A stretch of 64,000 nucleotides of DNA from Tolypothrix brevis GSE-NOS-MK-07-07A (GTDB lineage: Bacteria > Cyanobacteriota > Cyanobacteriia > Cyanobacteriales > Nostocaceae), in contig JAHHIJ010000016.1 in NCBI GenBank assembly GCA_019358985.1, positions 62,001 to 126,000 of the forward strand, written 5' to 3'. Shown here one piece after another: positions 18,946 to 28,203 of this stretch (position 1 is the stretch's first letter; every line of letters starts with the position of its first letter). The notes under the pieces are model-generated. The model ran no database searches. It was not told where the DNA came from and worked only from the letters and a program-made list of their open reading frames with translations. The position numbers were made by a program, and so were the translations under genes.

Positions 18946-18995
18946 AACATTTAGGAATTGGCATCGGATCTATATAGTAGCTCCTAGTGTCTGGA

Positions 18996-19181
18996 TTTAT
19001 TAGACATAGAAAGTGGAAATTAACTATGCGTTACCCAAAACCCTTGATTAGACGTAGCAGTGCTACGTCTCTACGTTCATTTTCACTCCTATGTTTATTA
19101 GACATAGAAAGTGGAAATTAACTATGCGTTACCCAAAACCCTTGATTAGACGTAGCAGTGCTACGTCTCTACGTTCATTTT
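18996..19181. repeat. tandem duplication of an 88-bp MITE-like unit
   Basis: Two essentially identical 88-bp units lie at 18996-19083 and 19094-19181 (period 98). Each begins TTTATTAGACATAG, passes ATGCGTTACCCAAAACCC, and contains a TAGCA-centred palindrome. The right-hand flank CCAGATGTCTATTA at about 19186-19199 matches the termini of other family members. Confidence 0.85.
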
Positions 19182-19195
19182 TTACCAGATGTCTA

Positions 19196-19680
19196 TTATT
19201 TTATTTGCCGGATGGGAATTTCAACCCAAAACTCTGCACCTTCTCCTGGTTGGGAAATACACTCTATTTTGCCCTGATGTTTATCCACCACAATTTGATA
19301 GCTAATTCGCGAATGCGAACTGTGCCCATTTTCATTGTCTAGGGCAACTTTAAATAAATGTTCTGCCTCATCTCGCGCTTCTACGATCGCAGCAACTTGT
19401 AGCAAACTTGTCCAGGATGCGATCGCAATTCCCACAAAAGCGATCGCCGACGCTTGCTTCACCATGCGGGATGCATTGGCGCAAAACTGACGCGACGGAT
19501 AACCGCATCTGCTGCCAAAATAGCGAAGGGAAACGAAATACCAATCAACCAATCTTGCCAACCTAAGGCAAAACCTCCAACTACAAAAATAAGCAACTCG
19601 ACAACGAAAAAGCCAAAAGACCACCGAGGCAATAGTACTTCTGAATGCGATCGCCTTAACACCAACCGTATTGGAACCAT
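19196..19680 (-). pseudogene. decayed membrane protein and histidine-kinase C-terminus
   Basis: Two overlapping frames carry plausible protein sequence. From about 19680 to 19465 one frame gives a two-helix membrane segment (FGFFVVELLIFVVGGFALGW). Homology then seems to continue in another frame (KQASAIAFVGIAIASW). Finally, at 19196-19310, it reads ISYQIVVDKHQGKIECIS and GAEFWVEIPI, which is the end of a histidine-kinase ATPase domain. The kinase tail follows the membrane segment without the rest of the kinase, so this is a composite of at least one frameshift and one deletion. Confidence 0.6.
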
Positions 19681-19772
19681 TCTTAGCCCCCCTTTTTAAG
19701 GGGGGTTGGGGGGATCGAGTCTTATCCGAACCGTATTGTAATGTCTCTACATTTTTTCACTCCTATATCTAT

Positions 19773-22700
19773 TCAAGCTGCTGTTTCTTCAACTTCAGCA
19801 AATTCAGTTAAGAAGCGGAATGCCTTAACGATATAACTAGCGCATTCTCTGGGAGAGGTGTTGTAAAAAGATCGCCACGCACTACCTTTATCTTCATCGT
19901 AACGATCGCCTCTTTCTTTATGTGTATCCAACCAGGCAACTCGCACCGCATGACCAATTAACACATCTAATACGATGTTTTCTTCAATTTGTAAGGTTGG
20001 GTTGTTAGAAGCGATCGCAGCTAATTCCATTAATGCTTCAATATTAAGTTTTCGGTATTCTGGTGCCTCAATCTTATTTAACAAATGCTCGACTAGCAAG
20101 GCAAAGTTTTTTTCACCCGCTGTCATTTCCGATATCATGATTTCACTATCCAAACGATTGCGACGCTCTAATTTATCGCCAATAACTAAGCCTTTACAAT
20201 GATGCATCACCAGCCAAACTTGCTGAAAAAAGTCTTTGGGGACGCGTCCTGTAGCTCCTTCAGCTTGACGAAATCGTCGCCAACCTCCTGCTGGTACATC
20301 TATTTCTGTTTCTATTGTTGGTTGTACTACCCAATCAATATCAGTTTCTTTTTGTTTGACGTGGAGTGATTCTTGTTTGCGTAATAAGTTACTCATGCCG
20401 GCGTATTCAGCTAATACTTTCTGCAAGCGCATTTTCACTTCAAAAGGTGAAAGTTCCATCAATTTTTCATAAGCTTCGTCTTGAGTGATATGCATTTCCC
20501 CGGCAATTTCGCTAGTTAGCAACAAAATGTAATAGCCGACTCTCAATGTCAGCAGTCCTTTAAATAATTCCGGTTCTGACTTGATTAATAAGCTCAGATA
20601 TATGAGAATTTCTTGAGTGAGAACGCGATCGCTTATATCCTCACGACAGAAGTGATTTATTTTCTCGACTATTTCCTTATGAGATAATGGCACCGTTATC
20701 AGCGAGGCTTCGCTATAAGCCTTACCCACAGCGATTTGCTTACCCCTGACCAAAATACTCGTTACCACGTCTGACAGCGCAATATAAGTCATTTTCTGCA
20801 AACCCGCAGCGCGACGCACTACCCCCCAAATGCCCATTTTTCCGGCTCTGCTGTATACTTCGTCAAGTAAATCTGCTACGGTGACAGGATGCCCAGATTC
20901 ACCAAAGCCAGTATCAAATTCCAATCCTTGCAAACGAGTTAAAGTCTGCAATAGCTCTATTTGCTCGTAAAGATTTTCTGATGAGCGCAATGATGAAAGC
21001 AACAATCCCAAGTTAGTTTGAAACTCCACTTGAAATTCTTGGGTGTGTTCTAAATGCCAGTTTTTCTCTGAATTATAAGCTAAATAATAACAACGCAACC
21101 CGGCATTTTTTACTGGTGTTTGGAAAAATTGCTCTTCTTTGGCTAAATCAATTCTTTCTATGGTTGTAGTCAACATCAATTGATTTAATCGTCCTAATTT
21201 TACGCGCACACCTTGACAAACACCATCTTTTAATTCTTGCATCAGTTCTAGCAAAGCTTCTGAACCTGTTTCCAACATGGTGTGAGTCAACATTAATGTT
21301 AATGTCGGACGTCCTAAATCGCTCCAATACTTTTGGATGTAACCAAGTTCGCTTCTGAGTTGATCTACTAAAAAATGATAATCGAGAGTTAAGTAGAACT
21401 GTTCTGAGTCTAAAAATGAAGGCAAAAATACTACTGACTCGTTGCCAAAACGGAAAATTCTTGATGTTGTCAAACTGCGGGGACTGCGTGGTGGGCGCCC
21501 AGTTAAACCTAGTTTATCACAACGTCCAATTTGTTTATAGATAGAAATCAGATCACCGGCTTCTCTAACTTGAATCGGTTCTACTTGTGCGGGTGTTTGT
21601 GTTTCAATTCCACGAACTTCTAGCTTTGCTTGTAATTCTTCATCTTCTGCTAGCAAAGCTATTTGTACCAAAGCTTGACGTTCTTTTCCTATACACAAAT
21701 GTCTTCCCAAGGGGTCAATATCACCAACGGCTAATAATCCATCACTTAACATTTGACCGAGAAAATATAAACTCTGCGCCCAAACTAAGGGTATATTATC
21801 GTTAGGTAAGCGTGGCTGACTTTGGGGTGTTAATCTTTCGGCTTCTACGTCTGCTTCTGGAACATAATAAACTTCTGGTAATAACAGTAATCCATCGCGT
21901 TCAAAAAGTAACGATTCTAAACTTGCTTGATACTTATTAACTTGTTCTTGATCGCGACGAAATAATCCATCTAAAAGTAAATAAGTGAAAAATAAGGGCC
22001 ATTCACACTCAATATGCTCAAATTGTTTGAGTTCCCAAGGTTCGTAATGTAAGCGATGAGAGTCTTCTAAAACGGTTTGATGTCCATCGCGTAAAAAGCG
22101 TTTGCAACCGTATTTTCCTTCGAGTTTATTGATGATATCATTAAAGGTGCGATCGCGTAACTCCACATCTTCCACTGCAAAGGCAGGAAAGCTAATTACA
22201 CTCAACAGTGCTGCATCAATTTCTTTCGAGCCTGATTCTCTCGGCAATAATGATTCTAACGTAATTCGAGCGCGGGCAATTTCATCTGGCAACGCATGAA
22301 TCACCGATGTTTGACTACCACATACACCAAATAAATCTACTCCATTAATCGCTTCTAAAGCAGCTTTTGCCATGCCGATGGAACTAGCATTTAATTCGGC
22401 GTTACCGTGATTAATTTTATTTCCACGTTCCCAAATACCATAATCTGGAGTACGGTAAGCTCGTCCTATATAGTAAACTAAATTTTGGACGAAATTGACT
22501 TCATCAATGGTAAAAATAATCTGCAATCCGGAAGCGGTCATTTGTGCCAACATCAGGATAAATATTGATGTTGCATCAAGTTGTAAATGTCCCCATTCGT
22601 CATCACCGACAACAATATCTCCTGTCTCGGTATTATACTTAGCGTGTAACGCATCTAATGGCGACTGAGTGTGCTTAAATTGCTCTACCTTTCGTGATTG

Positions 22701-22991
22701 TCGCATCATAGCAAACAACAATCCGCGCATCAGCTTGACCACGCTGTGTTCTAATTCATAGGTGCGTCCATTATCTTCATCCACTTTGCGGTATGCTAGT
22801 CCTAAACCCCAAACCGCGAGAATACTGTATACATTATCTCGCACCCAAGCATCAGTATAATCACCGTGAGCATTTATCGCCGTACTCGCTGGAAGTAACC
22901 CCGTAATTGCATTTTGACGTACTAGAATAATTGTCTTGATTTGCTCATAGTAATAATCAAGGCGAGATAGTAATTCAGTAATTGTTTTCAT
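19773..22991 (-). CDS. GH15-related protein, phosphorylase kinase alpha/beta-like
   Basis: A 1072-residue protein. The N-terminal part has the (alpha/alpha)6 features of the GH15 glucoamylase / phosphorylase-kinase alpha-beta family: GLLPASTAINAHGDYTDAW, WVRDNVYSILAVWGL and HLQLDATSIFILMLAQM. The C-terminal half is long, helical and has no recognised enzyme motif. Cyanobacterial homologues are annotated as GH15 proteins; whether they hydrolyse glucans or only bind them is not known to me. There is no signal peptide, so a cytoplasmic role in glycogen metabolism or its control is inferred. It is monocistronic. Confidence 0.8.
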   Translation of the reverse strand: MKTITELLSRLDYYYEQIKTIILVRQNAITGLLPASTAINAHGDYTDAWVRDNVYSILAVWGLGLAYRKVDEDNGRTYELEHSVVKLMRGLLFAMMRQSRKVEQFKHTQSPLDALHAKYNTETGDIVVGDDEWGHLQLDATSIFILMLAQMTASGLQIIFTIDEVNFVQNLVYYIGRAYRTPDYGIWERGNKINHGNAELNASSIGMAKAALEAINGVDLFGVCGSQTSVIHALPDEIARARITLESLLPRESGSKEIDAALLSVISFPAFAVEDVELRDRTFNDIINKLEGKYGCKRFLRDGHQTVLEDSHRLHYEPWELKQFEHIECEWPLFFTYLLLDGLFRRDQEQVNKYQASLESLLFERDGLLLLPEVYYVPEADVEAERLTPQSQPRLPNDNIPLVWAQSLYFLGQMLSDGLLAVGDIDPLGRHLCIGKERQALVQIALLAEDEELQAKLEVRGIETQTPAQVEPIQVREAGDLISIYKQIGRCDKLGLTGRPPRSPRSLTTSRIFRFGNESVVFLPSFLDSEQFYLTLDYHFLVDQLRSELGYIQKYWSDLGRPTLTLMLTHTMLETGSEALLELMQELKDGVCQGVRVKLGRLNQLMLTTTIERIDLAKEEQFFQTPVKNAGLRCYYLAYNSEKNWHLEHTQEFQVEFQTNLGLLLSSLRSSENLYEQIELLQTLTRLQGLEFDTGFGESGHPVTVADLLDEVYSRAGKMGIWGVVRRAAGLQKMTYIALSDVVTSILVRGKQIAVGKAYSEASLITVPLSHKEIVEKINHFCREDISDRVLTQEILIYLSLLIKSEPELFKGLLTLRVGYYILLLTSEIAGEMHITQDEAYEKLMELSPFEVKMRLQKVLAEYAGMSNLLRKQESLHVKQKETDIDWVVQPTIETEIDVPAGGWRRFRQAEGATGRVPKDFFQQVWLVMHHCKGLVIGDKLERRNRLDSEIMISEMTAGEKNFALLVEHLLNKIEAPEYRKLNIEALMELAAIASNNPTLQIEENIVLDVLIGHAVRVAWLDTHKERGDRYDEDKGSAWRSFYNTSPRECASYIVKAFRFLTEFAEVEETAA

Positions 22992-23507
22992 AGTCGGATT
23001 CTTCCCAGAGAGTGGAAATTCGATCTAGCGGCGATGAATTGAATGTTGCCTTGCTGATAAGAGTATCATACCGCTGAAGCGGGTTTTTGATAAAAGCGGT
23101 AGAATAACCATCAGTCTTAAGTACGATTACACAAGTGATGCTTTTGTTGCAAAATAAAGACTACTTCTGGTATTGTCAATATTATTACTATGTGAAGTTT
23201 GAAATTTAATTCGTCTAGGTGCTTGACACAATTCCTCGCAGTAGTAAAATCTACACAAAGTAAACAAAAATCAGGGAATTTGACAAAGATAGTGTGAAAG
23301 ATCGCAGATTGACCACACTGATATGCTTGTATCTACCGGATAACCACTTTCCGGGTTAGTATTATGACTTAGCGATGCCGGGAATCGGATATCGATGTTC
23401 AACTTTTGAGATTTTATGGACCACAGTCCACAAGATGGCAGTATCAACCTCCTCTAGCTGGTGAGAAGCGTCTCCCAGCGAGGGGGAGACATTTAGAGGT
23501 ATTTATC
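22992..23507. other. divergent intergenic region and mgtE leader
   Basis: About 515 bp between divergent genes. The left part is AT-rich and carries no gene. The part near mgtE contains several short hairpins, including CCGGA/TCCGG at 23336-23354 and two competing hairpins at 23458-23490. Confidence 0.5.
23458..23490 (+). promoter_or_regulatory. competing hairpins upstream of mgtE
   Basis: CTGGTGAG at 23458-23465 can pair with CTCCCAG at 23472-23478. Alternatively GTCTCCC at 23470-23476 can pair perfectly with GGGAGAC at 23484-23490. The two structures share the CTCCC segment and cannot coexist. The RBS AGAGGT is at 23495-23500 and the ATG at 23508. Mg2+ transporter leaders often carry switches, but this is not recognisably an M-box. 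Confidence 0.35.
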
Positions 23508-24866
23508 ATGCTTATACACGATGTTCGCAATTCACTAGTTGACGCTGATGTTGCTGACTTGAACCAGTTGAAATTGGATTTGAATCATTCACAACCGGTT
23601 GATGTCGGGGAATATATTGCACAATTGCCGAAAAAACAGCGAGCGATCGCTTTCCGTTTACTCAATAAATCTCAGGCAATTGATGTATTTGAATATCTAC
23701 CCCTCGACGTACAGGAAGAACTGATAAACTCGCTTCATGATGTCCAAGTAGCGCAAATTGTCGAGGCAATGAGTCCGGATGAACGGGCAGAATTATTTGA
23801 CGAATTGCCAGCGGGAGTAATCAAACGGCTTTTACAAGAACTTAGTCCTGAAGAACGTCAAGCTACAGCGACAATTCTCGGCTATCCAGAAGGCACCGCT
23901 GGACGGGTTATGACAACCGAGTATGTCCGGTTGCGTCAAGGTTTGACTGTCGGGGAAGCGCTGAGCAAAATTCGGCGTCAAGATGAAGATAAAGAGACGA
24001 TTTACTACGCTTACGTCACAGACGATAACCGCACCTTGGTTAGTGTAGTTTCTTTGCGGCAATTGCTGTTTACTTTTCCTGAAGTTTATATTCGCGAAAT
24101 TTCTAGCGATCGCGTCGTCAAAGTCAAAACGGAAACTCCCCAAGAAGAAGTTGCCCAAGTGATGAAGCGCTACGATTTAATCGCTATACCCGTAGTTGAC
24201 AGGGAAGATCGATTAGTCGGCATTGTCACCATTGATGATGTCATCGATATTTTAGAAGAAGAAGCGACAGAAGATATTCAAAAATTAGCCGGTGCAAGTG
24301 GTGATGAAACTGCTTTATCATCTCCCCTAACCACCATTCGCAACCGTTTACCGTGGTTGCTGGGAATTATGTTGTTATATATCGGTGCATCAAGTGCGAT
24401 CGCGCCGTTTCAATCTACGATATCAATGGTGCCAGTCCTTGCGGTAATTATGCCGCTATTCTCCAACACTGGTGGTACTGTGGGTATTCAATCATTAACG
24501 GTAACAATTCGCAGTTTGGGTGTCGGTGAAGTCACACCAAAAGACACTTTCAAAATTCTCCGCAAAGAGCTTTTAGCAGGGTTAGGCATGGCTTTAGCTT
24601 TAGCCACGACTATGACGTTGCTTTCGTTAATTTGGGCACGTCCACAAGAACGCTGGGTAGCGCTAATTGCGGGAATGGTGATGGCAACTAATACAATTGT
24701 TGCTGTCGCTCTCGGAACTTTGCTACCAATGGCTTTGAAACGGTTGAAGCTCGATCCAGCCTTAATTAGTGGTCCATTAGTCACAACAATGCTCGATACA
24801 ATTGGCTTTTTAACCTTTTTATCGCTGATTTCTGTGGCTTTAAATGTTTTGCATTTACCACACTGA
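23508..24866 (+). CDS. mgtE: MgtE magnesium transporter
   Basis: A 452-residue MgtE-type Mg2+ channel/transporter. Order of domains: helical N-domain with MSPDERAELFDELP repeats (residues about 1-125), paired CBS domains (about 130-260, ending VGIVTIDDVIDILEEE), the connecting helix, and five membrane helices with FSNTGGTVGIQSLTV and the conserved Pro-Asp-rich pore segment. The N and CBS domains sense cytosolic Mg2+ and gate the pore. An upstream in-frame ATG at 23406 would add 34 residues encoded by the structured leader, so I chose 23508, which has a ribosome binding site. Confidence 0.93.
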   Translation: MLIHDVRNSLVDADVADLNQLKLDLNHSQPVDVGEYIAQLPKKQRAIAFRLLNKSQAIDVFEYLPLDVQEELINSLHDVQVAQIVEAMSPDERAELFDELPAGVIKRLLQELSPEERQATATILGYPEGTAGRVMTTEYVRLRQGLTVGEALSKIRRQDEDKETIYYAYVTDDNRTLVSVVSLRQLLFTFPEVYIREISSDRVVKVKTETPQEEVAQVMKRYDLIAIPVVDREDRLVGIVTIDDVIDILEEEATEDIQKLAGASGDETALSSPLTTIRNRLPWLLGIMLLYIGASSAIAPFQSTISMVPVLAVIMPLFSNTGGTVGIQSLTVTIRSLGVGEVTPKDTFKILRKELLAGLGMALALATTMTLLSLIWARPQERWVALIAGMVMATNTIVAVALGTLLPMALKRLKLDPALISGPLVTTMLDTIGFLTFLSLISVALNVLHLPH

Positions 24867-24890
24867 CCGAAAATAATTGCTAATCGTCGT

Positions 24891-24921
24891 AGTAGAGACG
24901 TTCCGCTGGAACGTCTTTACA
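24891..24921. repeat. palindrome after mgtE
   Basis: A GTAGAGACG-TTCCGC-TGGAA-CGTCTTTAC palindrome 25-55 bp after the stop codon, which could double as a transcription stop. Confidence 0.65.
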
Positions 24922-25121
24922 ATATATGTGATTTGTCGGACATCACTTCTGTTTCCCGGTTCAAAAATATAAAATTTGAACAGGTAGTATCTGGAGTTTA
25001 GACTAGTCAGGAGTGCGAAACTGTAGAAGAAATAAACTAAAAACTTGATGAATAACCAAGATTATTTCTTGAGTTGTTAGCATTGTGACGCTAACAATAA
25101 AAACTTGAAAAAATCATTAAA

Positions 25122-25195
25122 TCGGAACGTTGGGATTTGAACCCAAGACCTCCACTACCCCAAAGTGGCGCGCTACCAAGCTGCGCTACGCCCCG
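25122..25195 (-). tRNA. tRNA-Pro (GGG)
   Basis: The reverse strand folds as a full cloverleaf. The acceptor stem starts CGGGGCG, the D-arm carries GCGCAGCTTGGTAGCGC, and the anticodon stem CCACT/AGTGG holds the loop TTGGGGT, giving anticodon GGG. The T-arm has GGTTCAAATCC. No CCA is encoded, as is usual for cyanobacteria. Confidence 0.95.
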
Positions 25196-25303
25196 TTTAT
25201 TAGATTATAGATTTGAAACTTTTCCAGTTTTGAATCTAAAATCAATCCACTCAACTTGACTATATTAGCACAAGTTCAAATAAAAAAAATAACTTTGATT
25301 GAT

Positions 25304-25669
25304 TTAAAATACTTTCAGCGTTGCAGCGGCTTGCAGCAAACCAGCAACAGCGTCAGCATTCCATTTACCTTCTACACAACGCCCTGTATTGAGGATAAAC
25401 CGCAAGATATAGGCGTGGGGATAGCCTTCAACTTCCATCCATAATAAATCGCTTTCGGCTTCGCAGGCGATTTTCTCTTCATCCATCAATTCGCTTTCGA
25501 GTTGCTTCATGGTGTCTGCTAGTTGCGCGAGTAGCCGACAAAAGCCATTTAATTCGGCTTCGGTTAACTCGATCGCCCAATCATCTGTACCCACTAAACC
25601 TTTAAATTCAGGTGCGTTAGGATTCCAGCCAATACACCAGCCAGATCCACTTTTCACTAAACGTTGCAT
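25304..25669 (-). CDS. DUF1818 family protein
   Basis: A 121-residue cytoplasmic protein that I recognise as the cyanobacteria- and plastid-associated DUF1818 family: GSGWCIGWNPNAPEFKGLVG at the start, WAIELTEAELNGFCRLL, LLWMEVEGYPHAYILRFIL and a C-terminal helix. Function is unknown. It has normal length and no operon partner. Confidence 0.85.
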   Translation of the reverse strand: MQRLVKSGSGWCIGWNPNAPEFKGLVGTDDWAIELTEAELNGFCRLLAQLADTMKQLESELMDEEKIACEAESDLLWMEVEGYPHAYILRFILNTGRCVEGKWNADAVAGLLQAAATLKVF

Positions 25670-25748
25670 AATGTCAATGGTTATTGGATAGTTGATAGTG
25701 GATAGTGGAGCAACTAAGAACTAACAACTAACAACTATCAACAACTCC

Positions 25749-26252
25749 CTAATTCTTGCGGGTAAAGATGTTGACTAAGACTTGCACTAAGGCGTTTCGT
25801 TGACTAATGTTAAGACGAGAAATGGCAGCGCGATCGCCTTCTAAAGGATTTTGCCGTAAAGTATCATTACCTGGATATGTCGTCACATACATAACTTCAT
25901 TGGCACCCAGATAATCAGCCAAAGTTAACTTCCAATCGAATCGATAATTTGGCGCACGTTCTTTTACGTAAACATGATACCTGAGTAGGCGACTTGCTAG
26001 GGTATTGTTTTCGGCAACTTTGCCAGTTTCTTTATTTATGTACTTATTTTCTCGTGGAAAGTTGGGCAATTGTTGATATACTTGTTGCCAAACTTCACCC
26101 GGACTAATTCTTTGGGCTATAGCGGGTTGGATACCAAAGAAATTTGTGTGAATTAATTTGCTCACCCCGGAACCCAAAACAAGCAAACCCACTACCATTA
26201 AGGCAGTGAGTGCTTGCAAGTAGGGTTGAAGGAATGATGATTTTTTGCTCAT
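25749..26252 (-). CDS. conserved cyanobacterial hypothetical protein, membrane anchored
   Basis: A 167-residue protein with one N-terminal hydrophobic segment (ALTALMVVGLLVLGSGVSKLI), probably a signal anchor, followed by AIAQRISPGEVWQQVYQQLP, a possible lipobox-free cleavage site AIA/Q. The soluble domain (LARLLRYHVYVKERAPN type sequence through GANEVMYVTTYPGN) is not in a family I can name. The reading frame is open up to 26324, but ATG at 26252 (MSKKSS) has the expected basic N-region. It follows rpoZ by 22 bp, so the two are probably cotranscribed. Confidence 0.75.
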   Translation of the reverse strand: MSKKSSFLQPYLQALTALMVVGLLVLGSGVSKLIHTNFFGIQPAIAQRISPGEVWQQVYQQLPNFPRENKYINKETGKVAENNTLASRLLRYHVYVKERAPNYRFDWKLTLADYLGANEVMYVTTYPGNDTLRQNPLEGDRAAISRLNISQRNALVQVLVNIFTRKN

Positions 26253-26274
26253 CCTAACTTTGCAGAGCCGTTTT

Positions 26275-26511
26275 TTATAATTCGCCGATAATTTCTGGTT
26301 GAGTAAGTTCATCAGACATCTCAATAATTGCCCGGAGTACTGGCTTCATTATCACATCTTCATTATTTTCAAAGTCTTCATAACGCCGACGCTTGGCACG
26401 ATTTGCCACCTGAACCGTGATGCGGTAGCGATTTGAAGCTGCACCAATCAAATCTTCAGCACGGTGCATAATTTGGGACTGAGTTGTCTCGAATTTAGAA
26501 CGCTTTAGCAT
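26275..26511 (-). CDS. rpoZ: RNA polymerase omega subunit
   Basis: A 78-residue omega subunit with the conserved [20 protein letters not shown] core that clasps the C-terminus of beta-prime, followed by [14 protein letters not shown] and [13 protein letters not shown]. Length and sequence match cyanobacterial RpoZ. It lies upstream of a small membrane protein gene on the same strand. Confidence 0.92.
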   Translation of the reverse strand: MLKRSKFETTQSQIMHRAEDLIGAASNRYRITVQVANRAKRRRYEDFENNEDVIMKPVLRAIIEMSDELTQPEIIGEL

Positions 26512-26644
26512 AATCGGTGGTTCTTGGGGTCTTACCTAGTTTAGCAGCACTAATCGATATATTGCTCTATTGATAGAGGTTAATAGGATGATTGTCTATT
26601 TATAAGTAACTTGTAACACCAAATTAATAAATTAAAGCGATCGC

Positions 26645-27067
26645 ATGGCTAATCTTGTAGAAACTGCTGTCAAAGCTGGGAACTTCAACACGCTGCTAAA
26701 GGCTGTTAAAGCTACCAAACTCGATGAAGAAATTCTCAATACTCCTGGCTCCTATACAGTCTTTGCACCAACTGATGAAGCTTTTGCCAAGCTACCCAAA
26801 GGAACAATAGAAGCGTTACTGCAAGATATCCCCAAGCTAAAAAAGATTGTGGCATATCATGTCAGTTTTGGCGATGTTAGGTCTGACGACTTAGGGCAAA
26901 TTCAAGAAGCGGAGACGGTTGAGGGTTCTGTTTTGGCGATCGAGTTTGCTGACGGCAAAATAAAAGTCAATGATGCCAATGTCGTGAAAACTGACATCCT
27001 CACCGACAATGGCGTAATTCATGTTATTGACCAAGTGCTAATGCCTGGTATGGTTGCTGGTTCCTAG
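26645..27067 (+). CDS. fasciclin (FAS1) domain protein
   Basis: A 140-residue protein made of one FAS1 domain. Hallmarks are YTVFAPTDEAFAKLP (H1 motif), LLQDIPKLKKIVAYHV (the YH motif) and GVIHVIDQVLMP (H2). FAS1 domains mediate adhesion or ligand binding. There is no signal peptide, so this copy is either cytoplasmic or exported by another route; secreted and unsecreted forms are both common in cyanobacteria. RBS is weak; the start lies right after a HIP1 site. Confidence 0.9.
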   Translation: MANLVETAVKAGNFNTLLKAVKATKLDEEILNTPGSYTVFAPTDEAFAKLPKGTIEALLQDIPKLKKIVAYHVSFGDVRSDDLGQIQEAETVEGSVLAIEFADGKIKVNDANVVKTDILTDNGVIHVIDQVLMPGMVAGS

Positions 27068-27479
27068 AATATTTTCTCATGGCTTGGTAGATATTGCATC
27101 CTTAAGGTTTTAACGGCTTCAGCCGTTAAAATCTTTGCTTTGAGCGGTAAACCGCTCACTACCAGTCAAGAGAGTATTTTACGTTGAATGCAGAAATTTC
27201 AAAGCAAATTGTATCGATGGATGCTATAACTTCACCCAAAGATAGATGTAACTAGCTCACAAAAATTAATATTATCAATGCAGTTTGTTATGAAAATTCA
27301 TGAGTTCGCATTGCAAATACTGCTAATCAAGCTTGGTCTTTAGATGAAGGTTGTCAACATTATATGGCATCTTCCTAACGAAGACATTATAGCTGCTCAA
27401 AAAGCGGTAATTGTTGCTGCAAATACTCTGTTTTTTTAACAAGCAATACAGCGTAAACTAACTAATGGAGAATCTACTC
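27068..27479. other. intergenic region with two hairpins
   Basis: Two hairpins follow the fasciclin gene: TTTTAACGGCT/AGCCGTTAAAA at 27108-27131 and GAGCGGT/ACCGCTC at 27142-27157. The rest is AT-rich; a 31-codon open frame near 27344 has no recognisable content. No gene is called. Confidence 0.5.
27108..27131 (+). terminator. hairpin after fasciclin gene
   Basis: An 11-bp perfect stem with a 2-base loop (TC) lies 41 bp after the stop codon; its right arm ends in AAAATC and TTTG follows. It is a likely transcription stop, reinforced by the second hairpin at 27142-27157. Confidence 0.5.
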
Positions 27480-27779
27480 ATGGCAGCCGATTTAAATGCA
27501 ACTATTTCAGCCTTAAAGAGTGGTTTAACTTCTATTCCTGCTGATGCTGCGGTAAGCAATATCGAAAGCTGGGAAAAAGACCTTAAGGATGCTGCACCGG
27601 AAATTGCTAGTGCTTTAGGTCAACTTAAAGCAGCTTTAGTAAATGGTACTGCTACTCCTGACTCATTAAGTCAACTGTTAAACAGCCTTGGTGAAAAGAC
27701 TTCATCTGCTGGTGCTGGTAACGCACAAGCTGAAGAGTTAGGTTCTCTGCTGAAAAAAGCAGGTAGTTCATTAGGTTAG
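27480..27779 (+). CDS. small helical hypothetical protein
   Basis: A 99-residue acidic protein, MAADLNATISALKSG onward, predicted all-helical, with an Ala/Gly/Ser-rich middle (SSAGAGNAQ) and C-terminal LGSLLKKAGSSLG. It lacks cysteines, a signal peptide and any family motif I know. The start at 27465 would add five residues; ATG 27480 follows AATGGAGAATC with GGAG at good spacing, so it is preferred. Function unknown. Confidence 0.65.
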   Translation: MAADLNATISALKSGLTSIPADAAVSNIESWEKDLKDAAPEIASALGQLKAALVNGTATPDSLSQLLNSLGEKTSSAGAGNAQAEELGSLLKKAGSSLG

Positions 27780-28203
27780 ATATTTAGGCGTTGCTGATTT
27801 GATATATGAATTTTAAATTTTGACGGGTGATTGTAACATTAAAACCCGCCTTTGTAGAGACGTTCCGCCGGAACGTCTTTAGCAATAATTAGGAATTTCA
27901 TATTAAGATTCAGCAACGCCGATATTTAAGTAATTGTAGAGACGTTACATGTAACGTCTCTATTAGTCTGTCAATTTTATTAGGGTATGTGTATATGCAA
28001 AACCCGCTCAAAGACGTAGCATTGCTACGTCTCTACAAGGATTTCGGGGGAACGCATAATTAATTTACACTTCCTTTGTGTCTATTAGACATCTCCAGAA
28101 ATTAAATGTGCGTCATCCAAAACCCTTGTAGAGACGCGAAATTGAACTTCGTCCCGCTTCGCTAACGCGTCTCTACATTCTTTTTCACTCCTATGTCTAT
28201 TCT
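27780..28203. repeat. repeat cluster: four palindromes and a MITE-like element
   Basis: No gene is seen. Palindromes with four different centres are present: TTCCGCCGGAA at about 27854-27882, TTACATGTAA at about 27937-27961, TAGCATTGCTA at about 28010-28037, and a CGAAATTG/CGCTAACG variant at about 28130-28176. The last lies in a longer unit from TATTAGACATCTCC (28083) to CACTCCTATGTCTATT (28202). Confidence 0.75.

Noticed and set aside
23325-23507. M-box (ykoK) riboswitch upstream of mgtE
   Set aside because: The expected conserved M-box blocks are not found; only short hairpins are visible, so it is reported only as a possible leader structure.
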